Origin: DASWHX01 sp036397995
GTDB lineage: Bacteria > Bacteroidota > Bacteroidia > Cytophagales > Cyclobacteriaceae
Length of the DNA: 11,758 bases
Direction: 5' to 3'
Assembly: GCA_036397995.1 (NCBI GenBank)
Contig: DASWHX010000027.1
Coordinates: 1 to 11,758 of the forward strand
Part shown: one piece after another, positions 7,468 through 11,758 of the stretch
Layout of the letters: every line of letters begins with the position of its first letter
Numbering within the stretch: the first letter of the stretch is position 1
Made by a program: the position numbers and the translations under genes
The notes under the pieces: model-generated
Seen by the model: only the letters and a program-made list of their open reading frames with translations
The model's database searches: none
What the model was told of the DNA's origin: nothing

Positions 7468-7471
7468 AATG

Positions 7472-9358
7472 ATGACCATGAAGAGTTCTAGTCTTTTTTT
7501 GTTAATAGTAACATTCCTGGTACAGGCTCACGCCCAGATTAAGGTTGTCCCGATACAGGGAGTTACTCATTCCAAAAAAAATAATGCATACAGTACACAG
7601 AATTACAGAATTACTGCCGAAAAGTTGGTATTGCCTTTATGGGAAGATTTTAGCACCTATGAAGGCCAACCGGATACAACATTATGGATTAATAGCGCTA
7701 ACGTTTGGGTAAATCATGGTATGTGCATTAACTGCCCAAGTATTAATGTTGCCACTTTTGATGGACTTGATAAGAATGGTAACCCTTACAGTCTGGACCC
7801 CTCCGATATTGGTCTGACAGATAGCCTGGTTTCAAAACCAATAGATCTTACCCAGGTGGCTTTTGCGAAAAGAAACTCTGTCTACTTAAGTTTTTATTAC
7901 CAAAAAGGCGGCCAAGGAGAACCACCTGATGCCCAGGATATGATAGAACTTCAGTTCAGAACTGCCGGTAATAGATGGGCTCGTGCCTGGCCGGCAGATC
8001 CGGAATCTCTTAATTCACTCACTTCAATATTTAATGGAGTTTCTATTCAGATTGTTGATTCACTTTTTCATGATAATTTTCAATTTAGATTTCTTTCTAC
8101 CGGAAGAAAAACAGGGTCGTTTGATGTCTGGAATATTGACTATATTTATCTGGACAAAAACAGAAGTCAGGATGATTATGAAATTCTTGACCGCGCAATC
8201 ACATCAATCCCAAATTCAATTTTCAAAAATTACACCGCAATTCCGCTCAGGCAAATTTACTTTGGAGATCAATCAATCATAGATTCAACTGAAGTGCGGC
8301 TGTTTAATTACGAAGTCAGCGAACCCGTTCAAGGGATAGAGTATTCGGCGATTTTGAAAAATACTAAAACTCAACTTGAAATTGAGAAGATAATAGATAA
8401 GAAAGCACATATAATAATGGCAAATAACTTCCTGGATTTAAAAGCCGGAAAACCAACCCTTCAACTTTTGAAAGACCAGGTATCAGGACCCGACGATTCA
8501 TTGTTTCTCGAACTCATTTATTATGTAGATACCGGGGATACACTCCTAATCGACGAAATAAACACGACAACTAATGATACCACATATATTAGTTACATTG
8601 ATTTAAGAGTAAATGATACAATAACCAGAAAGTTTACTCTGCATAATTACCTGGCCTATGATGACGGAACTGCTGAATTCGGGGCCGGAATAAACCAAAA
8701 TCAAGGTCAAATTGCTTATAAGTTTTTCATTCAACAGCCTGACACGCTAGTTGCTTTCAATATTAACTTCCCTAACATCAACGGAAATGTTGCCGGTCTC
8801 CCAATTGACTTGATTGTATGGAGTCATCTCGACGGATTTGCAGATTCTGAATTATACAGACAGCCATTTACAATTCAGGCAAATGGAATCAATGAACTTA
8901 AAACTTATGAGCTGTTGAAACCTCTAGCGGTTGAAGACACCTTCTACATAGGTTTTCAGCAATCAACTAATGAATTTATTCCAGTGGGGCTGGATAAAAA
9001 TTCCGACTCCGGTGAGAATATATTTTATAACGTGAATGGTGTTTGGCAAGCCAATACAGAACTAATCGGAAGTTTGATGATGAGGCCTGTATTTGGCAAA
9101 GGAGGTGTTATTACTCCGATAAATTCTGAAATCCCGGGAATAAATATCTATCCTAATCCAACCGATGGTAATTTTACGGTTACCGGAAATCCCACTGAGG
9201 TTAATATTTATGACTTTAGCGGGCGTAAAATGAAAGCCACCTTCATCGCAACCTCATCAGGAGTTGCTGTTTCAGCAATAGGTTATAAACAGGGTATTTA
9301 CCTGGTAGAAGTAATTACTCCCTCTCAAAGGATAATCCAAAAATTGATTTTCAGATAA
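7472..9358 (+). CDS. T9SS-exported protein of unknown function
   Basis: A secreted protein of about 628 residues with no enzyme motif that I recognise. The N-terminus is a clear signal peptide (MTMKSSSLFLLIVTFLVQAHAQ; cleavage likely after A21, AHA-Q). An N-terminal region (about 40-228) resembles the jelly-roll or choice-of-anchor-like modules of Bacteroidota exoproteins: it opens with LPLWEDFSTYEG and closes with FDVWNIDYIYLD at 217-228. The middle (about 230-545) looks all-beta, with many Asp/Asn/Thr residues (for example DDGTAEFGAGI). The last 72 residues (557-628) are a T9SS type A sorting domain: INIYPNPTDGNF, a VNIYDFSGRKM strand and GIYLVEV. The start is placed at 7472 from the GGAG box; 7478 is nearly as good, and the longest reading from 7442 overlaps PASTA by 20 nt. 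It probably shares the ddl-PASTA transcript. Export is very likely; function is open. Confidence 0.85.
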   Translation: MTMKSSSLFLLIVTFLVQAHAQIKVVPIQGVTHSKKNNAYSTQNYRITAEKLVLPLWEDFSTYEGQPDTTLWINSANVWVNHGMCINCPSINVATFDGLDKNGNPYSLDPSDIGLTDSLVSKPIDLTQVAFAKRNSVYLSFYYQKGGQGEPPDAQDMIELQFRTAGNRWARAWPADPESLNSLTSIFNGVSIQIVDSLFHDNFQFRFLSTGRKTGSFDVWNIDYIYLDKNRSQDDYEILDRAITSIPNSIFKNYTAIPLRQIYFGDQSIIDSTEVRLFNYEVSEPVQGIEYSAILKNTKTQLEIEKIIDKKAHIIMANNFLDLKAGKPTLQLLKDQVSGPDDSLFLELIYYVDTGDTLLIDEINTTTNDTTYISYIDLRVNDTITRKFTLHNYLAYDDGTAEFGAGINQNQGQIAYKFFIQQPDTLVAFNINFPNINGNVAGLPIDLIVWSHLDGFADSELYRQPFTIQANGINELKTYELLKPLAVEDTFYIGFQQSTNEFIPVGLDKNSDSGENIFYNVNGVWQANTELIGSLMMRPVFGKGGVITPINSEIPGINIYPNPTDGNFTVTGNPTEVNIYDFSGRKMKATFIATSSGVAVSAIGYKQGIYLVEVITPSQRIIQKLIFR

Positions 9359-9376
9359 TTAGGTTCCTTATCTTTA
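9344..9376 (+). promoter_or_regulatory. Possible promoter for the PPK2 pair
   Basis: TTG at 9344-9346 and TATCTTTA at 9369-9376 are separated by 22 bp, fitting the Bacteroidota TTG-N17-23-TAnnTTTG pattern except for the last base. Transcription would begin almost at the ATG (9381), implying a leaderless or nearly leaderless message. The -33 part lies in the end of the preceding gene. Weak support; read-through from the upstream block is equally possible. Confidence 0.25.
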
Positions 9377-9380
9377 ACCC

Positions 9381-10262
9381 ATGATTAACAAATCAGATAC
9401 CCTTGAACAAACAAAAGTATACATTTCAGCTGATGACTTCGCGAACATAAATACCCAAAAGGAATTAATTAAGATTCTGGATAAAAAGAATATCAATTAC
9501 TCTAAACCTCTTCGCATCTTGCGGTACGAAAGGGAATTGGTTAAACTTCAAATTGAGTTGGTTAAGCTTCAGACCTGGATTAGGGACACTAAAAAAAGGG
9601 TTGTAGTAATTTTTGAAGGCAGAGATGCAGCAGGTAAAGGAGGTACCATAAGAAGATTTAGAGAACATCTGAATCCAAGGGCTATGAGGGTTGTTGCGCT
9701 AACAAATCCCAATGAGGTTGAAAAAGGACAGTGGTATTTTCGAAGATATGTGAAAGAACTTCCTAACCCCGGGGAGATTGTTTTCTTTGATCGAAGTTGG
9801 TATAATAGGGCGGTGGTGGAACCTGTAAATAAATTCTGCTCAAAAAAAGATTACTATAAATTTATTCAACAAGTTCCTGAATTCGAACATATGCTGTATG
9901 AAGATGGAGTCAAAATAATAAAATTCTGGTTCTCGATTTCCAAGGAGGAACAATTGAAAAGATTTGAATCCCGAAAAAAGAATCCGTTAAAGCAATGGAA
10001 ATTGAGTCGTGTTGATGAAAGATCCCAGGAGCTTTGGGATAAGTACACCTACTACAAGGAAGAAATGTTTTCAAAGACGCATACAACCTATAGTCCATGG
10101 ATCATTGTCGAAAGTAATAGCAAAAGGAAAGCAAGGCTTGAAAGTATGCGTTATGTTCTGAGCAACTTTGATTACCCGGGTAAAGAGAGTGCCCGCACAA
10201 CTTTATATCCGGATCCCAATACGGTAAAACGTTTTCATCGATCAGTACTTCAGATAGATTAG
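9381..10262 (+). CDS. Polyphosphate kinase 2 family protein, first tandem copy
   Basis: A 293-residue cytosolic PPK2 enzyme, which transfers phosphate between polyphosphate and nucleoside phosphates. Visible motifs: Walker A EGRDAAGKGG (79-88), the substrate-channel segment RRFREHLNPR (91-100), GQWYFRRY (116-123), Walker B FFDRSWYNR (135-143), and the lid region with KNPLKQWKLS (200-209). The FEGRDAAGKGG and LNPR wording resembles the single-domain class I enzymes, which usually use nucleoside diphosphates, but the class cannot be proved by reading. The N-terminal 40 residues are extra relative to the catalytic core. Compared with its neighbour it has R210 where the second copy has Pro in KLSPVD. 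ATG 9381 has no Shine-Dalgarno. It is followed one base after its stop by a paralogue of about 60 percent identity by eye over the core. Confidence 0.94.
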   Translation: MINKSDTLEQTKVYISADDFANINTQKELIKILDKKNINYSKPLRILRYERELVKLQIELVKLQTWIRDTKKRVVVIFEGRDAAGKGGTIRRFREHLNPRAMRVVALTNPNEVEKGQWYFRRYVKELPNPGEIVFFDRSWYNRAVVEPVNKFCSKKDYYKFIQQVPEFEHMLYEDGVKIIKFWFSISKEEQLKRFESRKKNPLKQWKLSRVDERSQELWDKYTYYKEEMFSKTHTTYSPWIIVESNSKRKARLESMRYVLSNFDYPGKESARTTLYPDPNTVKRFHRSVLQID

Positions 10263-11020
10263 ATTGGAACTTTCAACAATTGATATTGAACTGCTGAACT
10301 CTCAGGATGGCCTGAAACAACTTCTCAAATCCAAGAAGTTAAATATGAGAAAAATTCTGAACTACCTTCGATACGAAAAGGAATTAAGAGAACTTCAAAC
10401 AGAAGCAATAAAACTTCAAAACTGGATCACCAATAATAATAAGCGTTTGGTTATCCTTTACGAAGGCAGAGACAGTGCCGGAAAAGGCGGTGCCATCAGA
10501 CGTTTTGTTGAGCATTTGAACCCCAGACGGTACAAAGTGGTGGCATTGCCAAAACCCACAATTAAAGAAAAAGGCCAGTGGTACTTTCAAAGATATGCAC
10601 AACGCCTTCCAGACCCTGGAGAAATTGTCCTGTTCGATCGTAGTTGGTACAACAGGGCAATTGTGGAACCTGTAAATGGATTCTGCAATCAAAAACAGTA
10701 CAAAAGGCATCTTGAACAGATTCCTGAGTTTGAAAAAATGTTAAAGGAAGATGGAACCATCCTAATCAAGCTTTGGTTTTCTATTTCCAAACAAGAGCAG
10801 AAGAAAAGACTTATTGCAATCAAAAAAAGTCCGCTCAAACAATGGAAACTAAGCCCGGTTGATGAAAAGGCCCAGGAGCTTTGGGATGTTTATACTCAAT
10901 ACAAAGAAGAAATGTTTTCCCGGACGAATACCAAAGAAAATCCATGGATTGTTGTTATGGCAGATTCTAAGATCAATGCCAGGGTGGAAAGTATGAAGTA
11001 TATCCTTGAACAAATACCCT
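9520..11020 (+). repeat. Diverged tandem gene duplication of the PPK2 core
   Basis: The cores of the two PPK2 genes form a diverged direct repeat offset by about 847 bp. Protein alignment is gap-free with an offset of 12 residues, and short identical DNA stretches remain, for example CAGGAGCTTTGGGAT at 10026 and at 10873. The repeat is entirely coding and explained by paralogy, not by a mobile element. Confidence 0.7.
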
Positions 11021-11076
11021 ACGCCGGCAAATCTGAAAACCTTGAATGGAACAGGAATGTAATTGTCCAAATTTAG
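10264..11076 (+). CDS. Polyphosphate kinase 2 family protein, second tandem copy
   Basis: A 270-residue PPK2 paralogue of the preceding gene, aligning without gaps over the core. Walker A is EGRDSAGKGG (67-76), Walker B LFDRSWYNR (123-131), with GQWYFQRY (104-111) and SPLKQWKLSPVDE (189-201) in the lid region; all catalytic segments look intact. No ATG is available near the 5' end: TTG at 10264, one base after the upstream stop, is the best start, because similarity to the first copy already begins at NSQDGLKQLL (12-21), before the first internal Met (residue 28, 10345). An in-frame TAG at 10255-10257 excludes a longer reading except for ATT at 10258. Translation therefore probably depends on termination of the first copy. 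Its stop overlaps the convergent M50-like gene. Family sure; nucleotide preference and whether the two copies form mixed oligomers are unknown. Confidence 0.92.
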   Translation: MELSTIDIELLNSQDGLKQLLKSKKLNMRKILNYLRYEKELRELQTEAIKLQNWITNNNKRLVILYEGRDSAGKGGAIRRFVEHLNPRRYKVVALPKPTIKEKGQWYFQRYAQRLPDPGEIVLFDRSWYNRAIVEPVNGFCNQKQYKRHLEQIPEFEKMLKEDGTILIKLWFSISKQEQKKRLIAIKKSPLKQWKLSPVDEKAQELWDVYTQYKEEMFSRTNTKENPWIVVMADSKINARVESMKYILEQIPYAGKSENLEWNRNVIVQI

Positions 11077-11758
11077 ATTCCTTCAACAATAATTGGCCTT
11101 GGACTAAAGCTCAGCACAAAAATTAATAATGCAATCCACCCAAGAATCTTTCTGTTAAAACTTATCGGTTCATCATACAAAGTGGGCGGATGCTGAATTC
11201 CCAAAAACCTTCCGATAATAAAAGCAAAAATAAGCCAACCCTGATACCCAATTACTCCGGGAAATAAGTACACCACTCCAAATTGAGCCGTGAAAGTGAG
11301 AACAGCTATAAATAATCTGTCTCTGAATTGTTTGGAAATGGTATAGTAGGTTAAATAAAGGAAGCCGACATAGAGGATGCTGTACAATACAGTTTCTGCA
11401 AAGCCCACATTGGGATCAAATGGATTAATCACTCCCAGGCCGGCATAGAATACAAACGCAATAAAAATGCCCGACGAAATTATCCTGTGATTTTCCCTGC
11501 CGAAAAGTCCATACAGAACATGCCCTCCATCTAACTGGCCAACTGGAATAAGGTTTAGAGCAGTAAAAAAAAGTGCCAGAAAGCCCGCGAATAACCAGGG
11601 ATAATGCATTGCCTCATAATGATTGGGAAGTCGTTCCTTATCGGCAACATTATTTTTAAAGAATTCAAATATCAGGTTAGTCCCCAGGTAAACTTTAGGT
11701 ATTTGGGTAGAGAATTCAATAGTGTCAGGCAATAGATTTAATAATTCGCTTTCAGGGT
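11073..11758 (-). CDS. Site-2 protease (M50)-like membrane metalloprotease, C-terminal part
   Basis: The C-terminal 227 codons of a polytopic membrane protein whose frame stays open to the right edge (first full codon at 11756), so the N-terminus and the expected HExxH zinc motif lie outside the window. The third zinc-ligand segment of the M50 family is visible: NLIPVGQLDGGH in the stretch FFTALNLIPVGQLDGGHVLYG (Asn, Pro and the LDGG Asp), inside a hydrophobic helix. Further transmembrane segments follow (near IFIAFVFYAGLGVI, VLYSILYVGFLYLTYY, WLIFAFIIGRFLGI and ILGWIALLIFVLSF), with the HPPTLYDEP stretch seen in EGY-like members before the last helix. The family cuts membrane-spanning substrates, often in signalling; no substrate is suggested here. 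An apparent TTG start at 11732 is not a real start, since the protein reads through it (PESELLNLLPDTIEF). The stop overlaps the second PPK2 gene by 4 nt. Confidence 0.88.
   Translation of the reverse strand, partial: PESELLNLLPDTIEFSTQIPKVYLGTNLIFEFFKNNVADKERLPNHYEAMHYPWLFAGFLALFFTALNLIPVGQLDGGHVLYGLFGRENHRIISSGIFIAFVFYAGLGVINPFDPNVGFAETVLYSILYVGFLYLTYYTISKQFRDRLFIAVLTFTAQFGVVYLFPGVIGYQGWLIFAFIIGRFLGIQHPPTLYDEPISFNRKILGWIALLIFVLSFSPRPIIVEGI

Noticed and set aside
9328..9376. Possible terminator hairpin after the T9SS cargo gene (AAAGGATAA with TTATCTTT)
   Set aside because: The stem is almost all A-T with a bulge, the loop is over 30 nt, and no T-tract follows.
11073..11732. Reading the right-edge minus gene as a complete 219-residue protein from TTG 11732
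   Set aside because: The frame stays open and protein-like up to the edge (PESELLNLL), and an M50 protein needs its N-terminal HExxH region; it is a partial gene.
1..11758. A new defence, mobile or biosynthetic system
   Set aside because: Every gene falls in a known family or is a T9SS cargo protein; no integrase, transposase, terminal repeats, tRNA-associated site or repeat array was seen. Unusual points are variants of core genes.

Overview
The window looks like a chromosomal segment from a Bacteroidota bacterium, most likely of the Cytophagales/Flavobacteriia side. The evidence is two secreted proteins with type IX secretion system (T9SS) C-terminal sorting domains, promoter -7 boxes of the TAnnTTTG type used by this phylum, almost no Shine-Dalgarno sequences, AT-rich DNA, and lineage-style variants of housekeeping proteins (a primase without zinc ligands and an Mrp ATPase without its C-terminal CxxC). 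No RNA genes, mobile elements, CRISPR arrays or prophage genes were seen. Coding density is very high; the longest gap between genes is about 118 bp.

Layout. 1-975 (minus) is the N-terminal 325 codons of DNA primase dnaG, running off the left edge. It is divergent from mrp (1094-2194, plus), an Fe-S carrier P-loop ATPase, which is followed 4 bp later by a small Nfu-type Fe-S scaffold (2199-2495). The next gene (2455-5553) overlaps nfu by 41 nt and encodes a 1032-residue secreted M43-family metalloprotease with a duplicated beta-sandwich module and a T9SS tail. A hairpin with a T-rich tail over its stop codon, then a -7 box, separates it from a second block: ddl (D-Ala-D-Ala ligase, 5603-6673), a kinase-less membrane-anchored PASTA protein overlapping it by TGATG (6673-7461), and a second T9SS cargo protein of unknown function (about 7472-9358). 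Then come two tandem, clearly paralogous PPK2 polyphosphate kinases (9381-10262 and 10264-11076), the second starting with TTG one base after the first stops. A convergent membrane-embedded M50/site-2-protease-like gene (minus, 11073 to the right edge) overlaps the second PPK2 gene at the stop codons.

Functional reading. Mrp and Nfu form an Fe-S cluster delivery pair; ddl and PASTA form a peptidoglycan pair (precursor synthesis plus a putative wall-sensing anchor), to which a T9SS-exported protein is attached; the PPK2 pair links polyphosphate to nucleotide phosphorylation. Most of this is ordinary core-genome content. The points worth a second look are the missing metal or cluster ligands (DnaG zinc site, Mrp CxxC), the Met-turn methionine replaced by Leu in the M43 protease, the tandem PPK2 duplication, and the ddl-PASTA-T9SS cargo operon. 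I found no convincing evidence of an entirely new system.
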